This document shows positions 52,320 through 60,812 of a stretch of DNA of 64,000 bases, one piece after another (position 1 is the first letter of the stretch; every line of letters starts with the position of its first letter). This DNA is from an uncultured Pontibacter sp. (GTDB lineage Bacteria > Bacteroidota > Bacteroidia > Cytophagales > Hymenobacteraceae). The stretch covers positions 1 through 64,000 of the forward strand of contig NZ_CANLZM010000016.1 of the NCBI RefSeq assembly GCF_947495565.1, in the 5' to 3' direction. A program made the translations under genes and the position numbers. The notes under the pieces are model-generated. The model was not told the DNA's origin, ran no database searches, and was given only the letters and a program-made list of their open reading frames with translations.

Positions 52320-53192
52320 TTATTGCAGGGGCACCTCCTTTCCCTTCTTGGTGGCATAATAGTTTTTCCAGTGTCTCTTCAGCTCGCCGGTTCTTCCGTG
52401 CGCCTCCCCTGGCGTGAGCATGTCCACGCTCGAGTGCGGGCGCTGATGGTTGTAGACGCTCACTGCCGTGGCCACGGCTAGCCGGGCCGCCGCGAAGTCA
52501 GGATACAGCGTCTCCAGGAGCTCTTGCTTGAGCACCCCGTTCACCCGCTCGGCCAGCGCGTTCTCCAGCGGGTCGCCGCTCTGCGTCATGGAGATGGCAA
52601 TGCGCCGCTCCTGCAGCAGCCTGACATACCCTTGGCTGCAGTACTGGATACCCCTGTCGGAGTGGTGAATCAGGTAGCCCTGCATGGGGCAGCTGGCAAG
52701 GGCCATCTCCAGAGCCCGGATGCAGCCGATGGCCGCAAGGTCCTGGCTTAGGTAAAAACCGACGATCTTGCGGCTGTAGGCGTCGGTCACAAGGCTCAGG
52801 TAGGCAAAGCCCTCCTCCAGGTGGATGTAGGTGATGTCGCTCACCCACAGCTGCCCGGCCGCCTTTGGCACAAAACCCACGGCCAGGTTCTCGTACTTGT
52901 GCAGCCAGTGCCCAGAGAAAGTGGTCTGGGGCCGGTAGCGCCTTCGCCTCCTGACCAGCAGATCGAGCCCCCGCAGCAGCTCGAAAAAGGCGTCCCGGCC
53001 TATTTCAATGCTATGGGCAGCCATAAAAGGGGACATCATCACCAGCAGCTTGCGCACCCCCAGCCGCTTCTGCGTGAGCCGGATTCGCAGCACCTCTTGC
53101 ACCAGCAAGTCCTCTTGCAGCGCTTGCCGCTGCCGGGCTTTGAGATGCCGGTAGTACGCCTGTCTACTGTAACCAAACAAGCGGCAAAGCAC
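52320..53192 (-). CDS. IS3-family transposase OrfB (DDE integrase core)
   Basis: 290 residues from GTG 53192; the frame is open further upstream to the slippery site (VWYQAILRVEQRTPFQAVG precedes it), so the active product is probably an OrfAB fusion. The rve domain shows LWVSDITYIHLEEGFAYLSL (first Asp), then VTDAYSRKIVGFYLS, LIHHSDRGIQYCS (second Asp) and DPLENALAERVNGVLKQELL (Glu). It catalyses cut-and-circularise transposition. No stop or frameshift, so it looks active. Confidence 0.92.
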   Translation of the reverse strand: MLCRLFGYSRQAYYRHLKARQRQALQEDLLVQEVLRIRLTQKRLGVRKLLVMMSPFMAAHSIEIGRDAFFELLRGLDLLVRRRRRYRPQTTFSGHWLHKYENLAVGFVPKAAGQLWVSDITYIHLEEGFAYLSLVTDAYSRKIVGFYLSQDLAAIGCIRALEMALASCPMQGYLIHHSDRGIQYCSQGYVRLLQERRIAISMTQSGDPLENALAERVNGVLKQELLETLYPDFAAARLAVATAVSVYNHQRPHSSVDMLTPGEAHGRTGELKRHWKNYYATKKGKEVPLQ

Positions 53193-53227
53193 TCCAACTG
53201 CTTGGAAGGGCGTTCTTTGCTCTACTC

Positions 53228-53584
53228 TCAGGATTGCTTGGTACCAGACTTTTTTAGGATGGGGGCTCCGAGCTCCTCCTCGGCTATGAGGATGGCCTCC
53301 TGAAGGGCCTGGTTGTAGAGCCTGGCTTTGCGCAGCTCCGATTGCAGGGTCTCGACATCGGTTGGTAGCCTGTCTGTAGGCAGTTCCCGCAGCAGTCTGG
53401 CCCTTCTGATTTTGTGTGGTTTTTTCATGCGCCCTTGGTACTCCTTAACCCAACGGTGGAGGCTACGGTAATCAACACCACATCTGTCGGCCACTTCCCG
53501 GTAGCTCTGCCCGGAGGTGAGATACTCAGCTACAATACGTTCTCTTAATGCTTTGTCCTTCATTTTCGTTGACTTTTTTGTCAA
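53228..53584 (-). CDS. IS3-family OrfA (helix-turn-helix)
   Basis: 118 residues. An N-terminal helix-turn-helix (RERIVAEYLTSGQSYREVAD; CGVDYRSLHRWVKEYQGRMK) binds the element ends. A leucine-zipper-like helix follows (DVETLQSELRKARLYNQALQ). It ends shortly after AAAAAAG, at which a -1 slip would enter the orfB frame. It is the first gene of the element. Confidence 0.9.
   Translation of the reverse strand: MTKKSTKMKDKALRERIVAEYLTSGQSYREVADRCGVDYRSLHRWVKEYQGRMKKPHKIRRARLLRELPTDRLPTDVETLQSELRKARLYNQALQEAILIAEEELGAPILKKSGTKQS
53249..53255 (-). promoter_or_regulatory. Slippery heptamer A AAA AAG for -1 frameshifting
   Basis: In the orfA frame the codons are CTA AAA AAG TCT, giving A-AAA-AAG in phase. 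A one-base backward slip continues as GTC TGG TAC CAA, which is the open frame leading into orfB without a stop. Confidence 0.85.
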
Positions 53585-53603
53585 CCTATATCAGGACTAG
53601 ACA

Positions 53604-54523
53604 AGCAGCTGGAAAAGCGTCAGCAGCGGCTAAACGAGCGGCCAACAGGAGCCATCGGGTCATCGAATGAAAAGGCGCAGTTGCTTAGCAACAAGACGCA
53701 CTACTCCCCGCACGACCCCGATGCTCGCATCTCCGTCAAACCCGGCAAAGCCAGGAAGCTCAACTACCATTGCAGCCTGGCTGTCGATACGGCCAAAGGC
53801 GTTATCTCCCATGTACAGGCAGACTTCGCCGATGGCCGTGACAGCCAGCACCTGCCTTCCCTGGTGATGCAGGTGCAAAGCAGGATGAAAGCCAACGGCT
53901 TGCTCCTGCAGGACCTGCTGGCCGATGCCGGCTACTCCAACGGTTCCAATTATTACATGTTAGAGCAGCAGGGCATTACAGGCTGGATCCCCGTGTTTGG
54001 GATGTACAAGCCGGAGATAGCCGGCTTTGCCTATGACAAGGAGAATGACCAATACATCTGTCCGATGGGTAAGCCGCTTCCTTTCAAGGGCTTCGACCGC
54101 ACACCCGACGGCAGGCTGTTGAAAAACTATTGGGCAGCGCCCTGTGACTGCCGGCAGTGTCCCTCTAAACCTACTTGTGCCCCAAAGGGACGGTGCCGGA
54201 AGATTACCCGCACCGCCTATGACGAGCAGTACCAGCGGGCATACGCCCGGCAGCACAGCAGGCGCGGAATGCAGATGAGAAGGCTTCGACAGAGCACGGT
54301 GGAGCCGGTCTTCGGGAGCCTGGTGCAGCACTATGGCCTGCGAAGAATCAATGTGCTGGGTAAGTCAGGGGCGCACAAGGTTATGCTCCTGGCTGCGGTT
54401 GCCTTCAATCTCAAAAAGTACATGAAATTCAAGCCAAGCAAGGCAGTCAGCATGGCTATGGCGCTGGAAAGAGAATACATCCAGGCTTTTTCAGGCTGTT
54501 CTTTTATGCTCTCATCCAACTGA
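53604..54523 (+). pseudogene. 5'-truncated IS1182-type DDE transposase
   Basis: About 306 codons of the C-terminal part of a DDE transposase. The frame runs KQLEKRQQRLNERPTGAIGS straight out of the IS3 right end, then HYSPHDPDARISVKPGKARK, LLADAGYSNGSNYYMLEQQG, CRQCPSKPTCAPKGRCRKIT and QSTVEPVFGSLVQHYGLRRI, ending at 54523. The Cys cluster and last block fit the IS1182 family. The N-terminal DNA-binding half is missing. The probable element end is GTTGTGCAACAGCCAC near 54594-54609. It was cut by the IS3 insertion or a linked deletion and is inactive. Confidence 0.85.
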
Positions 54524-54805
54524 AACTAATAAGGCCAGAGCCGGAGCAGCTTTTTTGGGTGCAAAGAATCAGAGAAGGCAATAGGGAGAAGGAGTTGTGC
54601 AACAGCCACGGTCGTTTTATGATACATTGAATAAACCTATACCATTGCTAGGTTACCGTTGAATACAGACCTTCTTTAATAACGCTACTACGTGAGTAGA
54701 AAATATTGTCCGCTCTAGAGCTCACAAAGCATTAACCTTCCAAGTCCTCCAATTACTACTCTGCCTTGTATATCAAATAAAATCGGGCAATGGATGTATT
54801 TAAGC
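54524..54805. other. Spacer between the transposase remnant and the mercury operon
   Basis: Contains the presumed right end of the IS1182-type element (about 54594-54609) and otherwise no gene or clear motif before the arsR operator. Confidence 0.5.
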
Positions 54806-54838
54806 ATTTACTTAAATAGTAAATTTATTCTACTTTTG
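54806..54838 (+). promoter_or_regulatory. arsR operator and -7 element
   Basis: ATTTACT-TAAAT-AGTAAAT (54806-54824) is a perfect 7-5-7 palindrome, typical of ArsR-family operators. TACTTTTG (54831-54838) is a full match to TAnnTTTG. The palindrome overlaps the -33 zone, so bound regulator would block RNA polymerase; ATG follows at 54875. Confidence 0.8.
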
Positions 54839-54874
54839 TAGTATAAATTACCTGTACCAGAAAAACACCTTCAA

Positions 54875-55258
54875 ATGGAGCAAGAGAAACAGTCACCTTG
54901 CATAAGGGTTTATGCCAATAAAAAACAGATAAGCTCCTTCAGAAGGAAAATAGAGGACTTAACGGACCCTATTCAATTTCTTTCTAGCGCCCTGAGCCTG
55001 GTTGGAAATGAGGCTCGCCTGAAAATACTTTTTCTTCTCAAAGAGGAAGGGGAACTGTGCCCATGCGACATAAGCGACATTCTTACCATGACTGTTCCCT
55101 CCATTTCGCAGCACCTGCGCAAGCTGAAGGAAGGTGGTCTTATCACAGCAAAGAAATCAGGTCAAACGATTTTCTATACGCTTACCCCTGAGGCCCAGAA
55201 GCTGCTCCAGCCCCACTTTGAATTGCTTACATACGCTACTATAAACACCACCACATGA
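54875..55258 (+). CDS. ArsR-family metal-responsive repressor
   Basis: 127-residue winged-helix repressor. The recognition core is SALSLVGNEARLKILFLLKE then ELCPCDISDILTMTVPSISQ and HLRKLKEGGLITAKKSGQTI. The ELCPCD motif corresponds to the ELCVCD metal site in the alpha-3 helix of ArsR-type sensors. It has its own operator just upstream and its stop overlaps the merTP start by four bases, so it should control that operon. By context it senses Hg(II), though As(III) or other thiophilic metals are possible. Confidence 0.9.
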   Translation: MEQEKQSPCIRVYANKKQISSFRRKIEDLTDPIQFLSSALSLVGNEARLKILFLLKEEGELCPCDISDILTMTVPSISQHLRKLKEGGLITAKKSGQTIFYTLTPEAQKLLQPHFELLTYATINTTT

Positions 55259-55893
55259 AAAGCCAGAAAATACCTTCTACAAATAGGGGAGAAACGCCCG
55301 CTGCAAAAGTCTGGCTCGGGACAGGCCTTGTGTCTGCCGTTGCCGCCTCGCTTTGCTGTATTGCGCCTATGCTGGCCATCGTGGCGGGCACCAGCAGCAT
55401 GGCCGCATCCCTTTCATGGCTGGAGCCGCTGCGCCCCTACCTCATAGGCTTAACGGCGCTGGCATTGGGCTTTGCCTGGTATCAGAGGCTGAAGCCTACC
55501 AGTAAGATTGCCTGTGATTGTGAAACCAACTCTAAACCCAACTTTATGCAAACCAAAACCTTTCTCTCCATTATAACTGTATTTGCCGCCGTGATGCTGG
55601 CTTTTCCTTCCTACGCCCATGTCTTCTATCCACAGACGCAAGGCCAGCAGACAACCGCTGACAAGGCAAACGTCCAGACGGTAGAAGTAAAGATTAAGGG
55701 CATGACTTGTGCTGGCTGCGAAGGGCACGTGAACAGCGAAGTGAACAAGCTGGCTGGTATCCTGAAGGTGAAGACTTCCTACGCCGACGGCAATACGCTG
55801 GTGCAGTTTGACAAGACCAAGACAGACGTGAAGCAGATTGAAAAAGCAGTGCTAGCCACAGGCTACGAAGTGACCGAAACGAAGAAGAAATAA
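55255..55893 (+). CDS. merTP: MerTP mercuric transport protein
   Basis: 212 residues joining MerT and MerP functions. The N-terminal part has MerT-like helices with a Cys pair in the first (AVAASLCCIAPMLAIVAGTS) and a CDC in the loop (SKIACDCETN). A third helix (SIITVFAAVMLAFPSYAHVF) leads to a periplasmic HMA domain with VKIKGMTCAGCEGHVNSEV. It carries Hg(II) from the periplasm into the cell. The fusion form is known in Bacteroidota. No merA reductase follows, which is odd, because import alone would raise toxicity; see findings. Confidence 0.93.
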   Translation: MKSQKIPSTNRGETPAAKVWLGTGLVSAVAASLCCIAPMLAIVAGTSSMAASLSWLEPLRPYLIGLTALALGFAWYQRLKPTSKIACDCETNSKPNFMQTKTFLSIITVFAAVMLAFPSYAHVFYPQTQGQQTTADKANVQTVEVKIKGMTCAGCEGHVNSEVNKLAGILKVKTSYADGNTLVQFDKTKTDVKQIEKAVLATGYEVTETKKK

Positions 55894-56105
55894 TGGCTAC
55901 TACTATACTCCAGTCCACCATTACCTGTCCCAACTGCGGGCACCAGAAGGAAGAGCAAATGCCTACGGACGCTTGCCAGTACTTCTATGAGTGCGAATCA
56001 TGCCAAATCGTTTTGAAGCCAAAGCAAGGTGATTGCTGCGTGTTCTGTAGCTACGGCAGCGTGCCATGCCCGCCCATCCAGGAAGACAAGAGCTGCTGCA
56101 GTTAG
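55893..56105 (+). CDS. GDCCxxC domain protein
   Basis: 70-residue Cys-rich cytoplasmic protein: TCPNCGHQKEEQMPTDACQ, CESCQIVLKPKQGDCCVFCS and a final KSCCS. The GDCCVFC motif defines a small family commonly found in mercury-resistance loci. It overlaps the merTP stop by one base. It probably binds Hg(II) or a soft metal on arrival from MerTP; that role is inference. Confidence 0.88.
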   Translation: MATTILQSTITCPNCGHQKEEQMPTDACQYFYECESCQIVLKPKQGDCCVFCSYGSVPCPPIQEDKSCCS

Positions 56106-56172
56106 TCAAAGCTAGTTTGTGGTGTGTTCCCGTTATCATATTTTTCTCAACCACTTCCCATTACACCCAGAT

Positions 56173-56206
56173 TCTGGGGGACATTATAGCATTCTACTCC
56201 CCCAGA
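56173..56206. terminator. Hairpin between convergent mercury and zinc operons
   Basis: TCTGGGGG (56173-56180) pairs with CCCCCAGA (56199-56206) around an 18-base loop; the right arm overlaps the end of the ZIP gene. Probable bidirectional terminator; no long T-tract. Confidence 0.5.
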
Positions 56207-56934
56207 TAAACAGAAAGGAAGGTAAATAAGGCAAAGCCTCCTGATAGAAACAAGGCTGCCCACTTCGAGTCCGGACGGTCATGCGCCTCCGTAAGCATCT
56301 CCTCGATGGCAACCGTGAGCAGGATACCGGCCACAAAAGCCAGCAGGCTCAGTTTCACTACCTCAGAACTATCTTTTACCGCCCAGTACCCTACTGTTGC
56401 CCCCAAGAAGATGGGTATGGCAAACGAAGCCGAAAGAAGTAGCCGCTTCTTCCGACTCACTCCCTTTGATTTGAAGGTGGCGATGGTGGCAAATCCTTCC
56501 GGAATATCTGCCGGCACCTGCCCTATTGCCAGCAGAAGCCCAAGACTGGCGGCCACCGTTGATCCTGTGCCGATCATAATACCGTCGCTAAATAAGTCAA
56601 TGGCCACGCCGATGTAGATGGCGATCGCTGCGCTCATCCCTTTTTTAGTCTCTCCGCCGAATCTGCCCTGAACATATTCAATGGACCTGTCGAGCAGCAC
56701 AAAAAAGGCACTACCCCCAACAAAAGCCAGAATGGGAAAGTAAGGGGGATCTGCATCCAGTGCCTCCGGCATCAGCTCTATTCCGATCACCGCCAGAATA
56801 ATGCCTGCCGCCAGGTGTAGAGCTAGGCTGAGCGTCTTTTCAGATACGTTAAACAACTCAGCCAGAATTCCCCCCAAGAAATTGCCTACTGCCGGCATGG
56901 CTGCATACATTAAAACCTGTAAAAAGTCACTCAT
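56194..56934 (-). CDS. ZIP family metal transporter (variant metal site)
   Basis: 246 residues with about eight helices, in the GufA-like ZIP group. The usual metal site in helices 4-5 (HNxPEG and HExPHE) is changed: helix 4 reads IDLFSDGIMIGTG and helix 5 IGQVPADIPEGFATI, with Asp/Gln where His is common. Transport direction for ZIPs is into the cytoplasm. It is the last gene of the minus-strand zinc/cadmium/cobalt operon. The substrate is uncertain. Confidence 0.85.
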   Translation of the reverse strand: MSDFLQVLMYAAMPAVGNFLGGILAELFNVSEKTLSLALHLAAGIILAVIGIELMPEALDADPPYFPILAFVGGSAFFVLLDRSIEYVQGRFGGETKKGMSAAIAIYIGVAIDLFSDGIMIGTGSTVAASLGLLLAIGQVPADIPEGFATIATFKSKGVSRKKRLLLSASFAIPIFLGATVGYWAVKDSSEVVKLSLLAFVAGILLTVAIEEMLTEAHDRPDSKWAALFLSGGFALFTFLSVYLGE

Positions 56935-57025
56935 ACAAATTGAAACTGGTATGAACTGTCTAGTTGCTTTCCTTTATTTCATAGAGCTGCTGCCACTCTC
57001 CTTGTAGAGTTCGACAAACTCTTTT

Positions 57026-58159
57026 TCAGTCACCTGCATATTTGTAATCCAACTTGGCTACTGCTCTATAAAACTTCCCGTCCTCGAAGTAGTCATTCTT
57101 ATCCAATTTTAATGCTTCATTATACTTTGCCCCTTCGTCTGATGATCTGCTAAACACCTGGAGCACCGCAAACAGCATGACCCCTACATAAACCAGCACG
57201 ACAGCTCCCAAGGCAAATACCTGCCAGCGGTTGAAGCCGTGTTCTTTACCAGGACCTCCCCAGTGGATGAAGGCGGCATAGAGAATGCCCACAAGTCCAG
57301 CAAAGCTCAAAACCGTGACATACAGGGTCAGGTCTTCAACAGGTACAGTGACTAAGGCAAGGGGGAGAAAAGCGACTGTCAGCGTAACGGCATGGTCTCC
57401 GATTACACTGGTTACTGCAGAGGTGATCTGCCCTGTTCTGGCCACACTCCAGGTGGCGAATACCTCTGGCAAAGCGGCCATGGGAGCCGTAATGAACAAG
57501 CCACCCACAATCTTAGAGATACCCAGAGCAGAGACGATATTTTCAGTGGCCTTTACCGTGAAGAAAGCACCTAGCCCCAAAGCTGCAAGCCCAGCCACCG
57601 CTAAATAAATCTCTTTCTTTTTCCACTCCACCTTTTCTCCTTCGCCCTTACCACGCATAAGCGCTTGCGCCAGGTACACTATGTACACCCCTAGCATGAT
57701 CCAGCCGTCTATCGGCTGCAGTCCCCGCCATTGTGCTGGTACTGTAAGGATAGCCACGATAGCTACAATTACAAGATAGGGAATAGCCTGCACTGTGACA
57801 GCGGTGGGGTCCACCTTCACCAAATGCTCCTTGACGTGCTGCTCATGGTTCTTGTCGGCATTCTCCTTCTTAAGGTGGCGGGTAGCAATGTAGGCAGTGA
57901 TGACCATAAAGGGGATGGCAATTACGTTGGAACCAAACATAGCCCCCAGACCGATGTCAGCTACGCCTGTAATAGAGCTGGCCACATTGATGCCAATCTC
58001 GGGGCTGGCAGCTGCCAAGCCAACTAAAGCGCCACCCGCGGCCACTGAGAACCCCCACTGCTTTCTGAGCTTTTTCAGGGGCTTTGCAAGGTGCTCTGCT
58101 CCCCAATGCGCCGCCCAAACGGCTGCAATCAGCACAAGCGCCCAAAGCCAGGTACTCAT
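57026..58159 (-). CDS. Sodium/calcium exchanger family protein
   Basis: 377-residue membrane protein with the two inverted repeats of the Ca/cation antiporter family: GLAAASPEIGINVASSITGV, then FGSNVIAIPFMV; and FITAPMAALPEVFATWSVAR, then SVIGDHAVTLTVAF. The SPE and LPE residues fit the ion-binding GxSxPE sites. About ten helices and a soluble C-terminal tail (DYFEDGKFYRAVAKLDYKY). It may export Ca2+ or other divalent cations using Na+ or H+. It is between the cadA-type ATPase and the ZIP gene on the same strand. Confidence 0.87.
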   Translation of the reverse strand: MSTWLWALVLIAAVWAAHWGAEHLAKPLKKLRKQWGFSVAAGGALVGLAAASPEIGINVASSITGVADIGLGAMFGSNVIAIPFMVITAYIATRHLKKENADKNHEQHVKEHLVKVDPTAVTVQAIPYLVIVAIVAILTVPAQWRGLQPIDGWIMLGVYIVYLAQALMRGKGEGEKVEWKKKEIYLAVAGLAALGLGAFFTVKATENIVSALGISKIVGGLFITAPMAALPEVFATWSVARTGQITSAVTSVIGDHAVTLTVAFLPLALVTVPVEDLTLYVTVLSFAGLVGILYAAFIHWGGPGKEHGFNRWQVFALGAVVLVYVGVMLFAVLQVFSRSSDEGAKYNEALKLDKNDYFEDGKFYRAVAKLDYKYAGD

Positions 58160-58336
58160 ACAGTACCTCCTTTCAGCTGGTATGTAAAGCAGGTAAGACT
58201 ACTTCTAATAGTCATCATAACAGCGTTAAGTTACAGGTGCTGCTTTTTGTACGCCTGTTGTGGTCAAGGGTTCCTGAAACACCAGCAGTCCACCAGAAAC
58301 AGACTCTATAGGCTCAACGATTAGGTCATATGCAGT

Positions 58337-60364
58337 TTAATCAAACGTAGTGCGTTGTATCCGCACTGCATTTAAGATAGCTAAAAAAGCTACCCCTACG
58401 TCGGCAAATACGGCTTCCCACATTGTCGCCAGCCCACCAGCACCTAAAATCAGCACGATTGCCTTCACCCCGAAAGCGAGCGCAATGTTTTGCCATACGA
58501 TCTGCTTTGTCTTCTTGCCAATCTTGATCGCAGTTGCTATTCTGGCAGGATGATCTGTTTGAATAACCACGTCTGCCGTCTCAATGGCAGCATCCGAACC
58601 AAGGCCACCCATCGCCATCCCTACATCGGCTAGCGTGATCACAGGAGCATCGTTGATGCCATCGCCTACGAAGGCCACTGTTCTGCCTTCTGCTTTTAAT
58701 TTTTCTACATGGGCTACCTTGTCCTGGGGCAGCAGCCCGCCATATGCTTCATCCAGATGTAACTCTTTGGCCACCTTCTGTACAATGGAGTCTTTATCCC
58801 CCGAGAGCATCACCAATTTCTTTACACCCAGCTCCCGCATTTTCTTAACAGCCAGAGGCGCATCTGCTTTCGTTTTGTCGGCAATGGTAATGTAACCCGC
58901 ATAAACACCATCCACAGCTACCAATACAATGGTTTCTACAATCTCTTTTATACTCGGGTCATACCCGACCTCAAACTTATCCAGCAGTTTTCCATTCCCC
59001 ACTAGCAGCTCTTTGTCATCTACAATACCCTTTAAGCCATGGCCTGAAATTTCCTCTACCTGGCTTACGGCATGTTGTCGATAGGCCTGCCCTGCCTCGG
59101 CAACAACAGCCTGGGCAATCGGATGGGTAGACTTGCTCTCCAATGCGGCCACAGCAGATAAAAACCATGCTTTATCGGGCAGTACCGACTCAATTTTCTG
59201 CACCTGGAAAACGCCTTCGGTGAGCGTTCCGGTTTTGTCCATTACCACGGTGTCTACCTGCGTCATTAGGTCTAGGAAATTAGAGCCTTTGAACAGCAAA
59301 CCATTGCGCGAGGCAGCCCCAATGCCACCAAAATAGCCCAGCGGTATAGAAATCACAAGCGCACACGGACAAGATATGACCAGGAAGATCAGCGCCCGGT
59401 ACAGCCACTGGTTAAAATCGTAGCTGTCGAAGACGAAATAGGGAATAAACGTTAGCCCCACCGCCAGGAAAAAAACGATCGGCGTGTATACTTTGGCAAA
59501 CTTGGTAATAAATTGCTGGGTTTTGGCCTTGCGGCTACCCGCTTCTTCCACCAATTTCAGGATCTTTGACAAGGCGCTGTTCTCATAGGCAGAAGTGACC
59601 TTGAGTTCGATCACTTGGTCCAGGTTGATCATGCCTGCCAGCACTGTTTCGCCTTTAGCCTTAGTATCCGGTTTGGATTCCCCTGTCAGGGCCGCGGTAT
59701 TAAAAGAAGCGCGTTCAGTCAGTAACTCGCCATCCAGCGCTACCTTTTCACCGGCTTTCACCTGCACGACCTCGCCTATTTGTACCTCTTTCGCTTTTCT
59801 GATAACCACGCCATTGGCAGTAACCACACCCACTTCATCCGGTCGGTTGTCAATAAGCGCTTTGATGGAGCGCCTGGAGCGTAGTACCGCTGCTTCCTGG
59901 AAATGCTCTCCAATCACGTAAAATAACATCACGGCTACTCCTTCGGCATACTCTCCAATATAGAAAGCACCAAGGGTGGCCATGGTCATTAGGAAAAACT
60001 CGTTAAAGAAACTCGACCGCAAGCTTTTGATGGCATGCCATACCACCCGCCAGCCAACAAGCACATAAGCAATACCATAACTTGCTAGACGTACATTTCC
60101 TGTAAACCAAGGGGTATCCAGATAGTCCAGTAGAATGCCGCCCAGTAGCAGGAGTAAACTTAATACCGTAGGCACATAAGAAGACTTGGCTTCTTCTTCG
60201 GCATGCGCATGGTCTACAGCCCCTTGCATCTTTGTTTTACCATCTGCTGAGCAGCACTCTGCGCCTACATTGGGGCCAGGAGCTTCAGCGGTCCGGGGAG
60301 AAGTAATCTCTAGTGGTTTAAAATCTTCTTCTATGTTTTTAGTTGTTTCAGCGTTCTTATCCAT
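58337..60364 (-). CDS. cadA: Zn/Cd/Pb-exporting P-type ATPase (ZntA/CadA-like)
   Basis: 675-residue P1B-2 ATPase. The ion-path motif is SCPCALVISIP; the phosphorylation site DKTGTLTEG, LTGESKPD loop, and the hinge with LADVGMAMGGLGSDAAIETA are typical of ZntA/CadA. The N-terminus has no HMA domain; instead there is AECCSADGK and HAHAEEE. Length is short for that reason. It exports Zn(II), Cd(II) or Pb(II). It follows the DUF3703 gene by 17 bases and is presumably under the Fur-type regulator. Confidence 0.95.
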   Translation of the reverse strand: MDKNAETTKNIEEDFKPLEITSPRTAEAPGPNVGAECCSADGKTKMQGAVDHAHAEEEAKSSYVPTVLSLLLLLGGILLDYLDTPWFTGNVRLASYGIAYVLVGWRVVWHAIKSLRSSFFNEFFLMTMATLGAFYIGEYAEGVAVMLFYVIGEHFQEAAVLRSRRSIKALIDNRPDEVGVVTANGVVIRKAKEVQIGEVVQVKAGEKVALDGELLTERASFNTAALTGESKPDTKAKGETVLAGMINLDQVIELKVTSAYENSALSKILKLVEEAGSRKAKTQQFITKFAKVYTPIVFFLAVGLTFIPYFVFDSYDFNQWLYRALIFLVISCPCALVISIPLGYFGGIGAASRNGLLFKGSNFLDLMTQVDTVVMDKTGTLTEGVFQVQKIESVLPDKAWFLSAVAALESKSTHPIAQAVVAEAGQAYRQHAVSQVEEISGHGLKGIVDDKELLVGNGKLLDKFEVGYDPSIKEIVETIVLVAVDGVYAGYITIADKTKADAPLAVKKMRELGVKKLVMLSGDKDSIVQKVAKELHLDEAYGGLLPQDKVAHVEKLKAEGRTVAFVGDGINDAPVITLADVGMAMGGLGSDAAIETADVVIQTDHPARIATAIKIGKKTKQIVWQNIALAFGVKAIVLILGAGGLATMWEAVFADVGVAFLAILNAVRIQRTTFD

Positions 60365-60381
60365 AGTTCTTGTATTTATAG

Positions 60382-60747
60382 TTAATGGGCAGCATCTATA
60401 ATCTGCTGCAAATCTTCTGGGATTGGTAGAGGCTTTAGTGGTGGTACGTTTGCTCCACCTGTATTGCCGAGCGGAATCATCCCGGCCCAGGATTTAATGC
60501 CGCCTACTAGCAAGCGCGGTACTTGCCCAATGACTTCTCTTGAGTTTCTTGTTTTGAAACCAAACAGAAGCATCTGCCAATGCACAGCAGTATGTGCTAG
60601 TGGGTATGGTTGTCCCAGAATATGCGCTCGTTCCAAATGTTGCCATGCTTGCAGTACGTGTCCCTTGTCCCAACTAGTATAGTAAGCAGCTAGCTCTTGC
60701 TGGTAAGAAGGTCGGAGCTTAGCAGGCATGTTCCAGTTAAACTTCAT
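60382..60747 (-). CDS. DUF3703 protein
   Basis: 121-residue protein of the DUF3703 family, common in metal-resistance operons of Bacteroidota and Proteobacteria: HLERAHILGQPYPLAHTAVH, then WQMLLFGFKTRNSREVIGQV and GNTGGANVPPLKPLPIPEDL. No signal peptide. Function unknown; the conserved His residues and its place just before cadA suggest a metal-linked role. A 15-bp inverted repeat lies between it and the regulator gene. Confidence 0.92.
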   Translation of the reverse strand: MKFNWNMPAKLRPSYQQELAAYYTSWDKGHVLQAWQHLERAHILGQPYPLAHTAVHWQMLLFGFKTRNSREVIGQVPRLLVGGIKSWAGMIPLGNTGGANVPPLKPLPIPEDLQQIIDAAH

Positions 60748-60793
60748 AGTGGCGTCCTTTAAGTTTCTATTACAATATTACTGACTCTTTGCC

Positions 60794-60808
60794 TGCAACT
60801 GCATTGCA
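60794..60808. promoter_or_regulatory. TGCAA-N5-TTGCA inverted repeat
   Basis: TGCAACTGCATTGCA, a perfect five-base inverted repeat, between the regulator stop and the DUF3703 gene. Could be an internal operator for the regulator; too short to be certain. Confidence 0.3.
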
Positions 60809-60812
60809 ATGT

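Larger units (their letters stand above)
52158..53603 (-). mobile_element. IS3-family insertion sequence
   Basis: About 1,446 bp. Left end TGACTCGTCCTGAAAAAAG (from 52158) aligns with the complement of the right end, TGTCTAGTCCTGATATAGG (ending 53603), then GTTGACA in both: imperfect inverted ends of about 25 bp starting TG and ending CA. Two overlapping-phase genes, orfA and orfB, and an A6G slippery site are intact. No short target duplication is found, since the flanks (GTCCT before and AGCAG after) differ. Confidence 0.85.
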
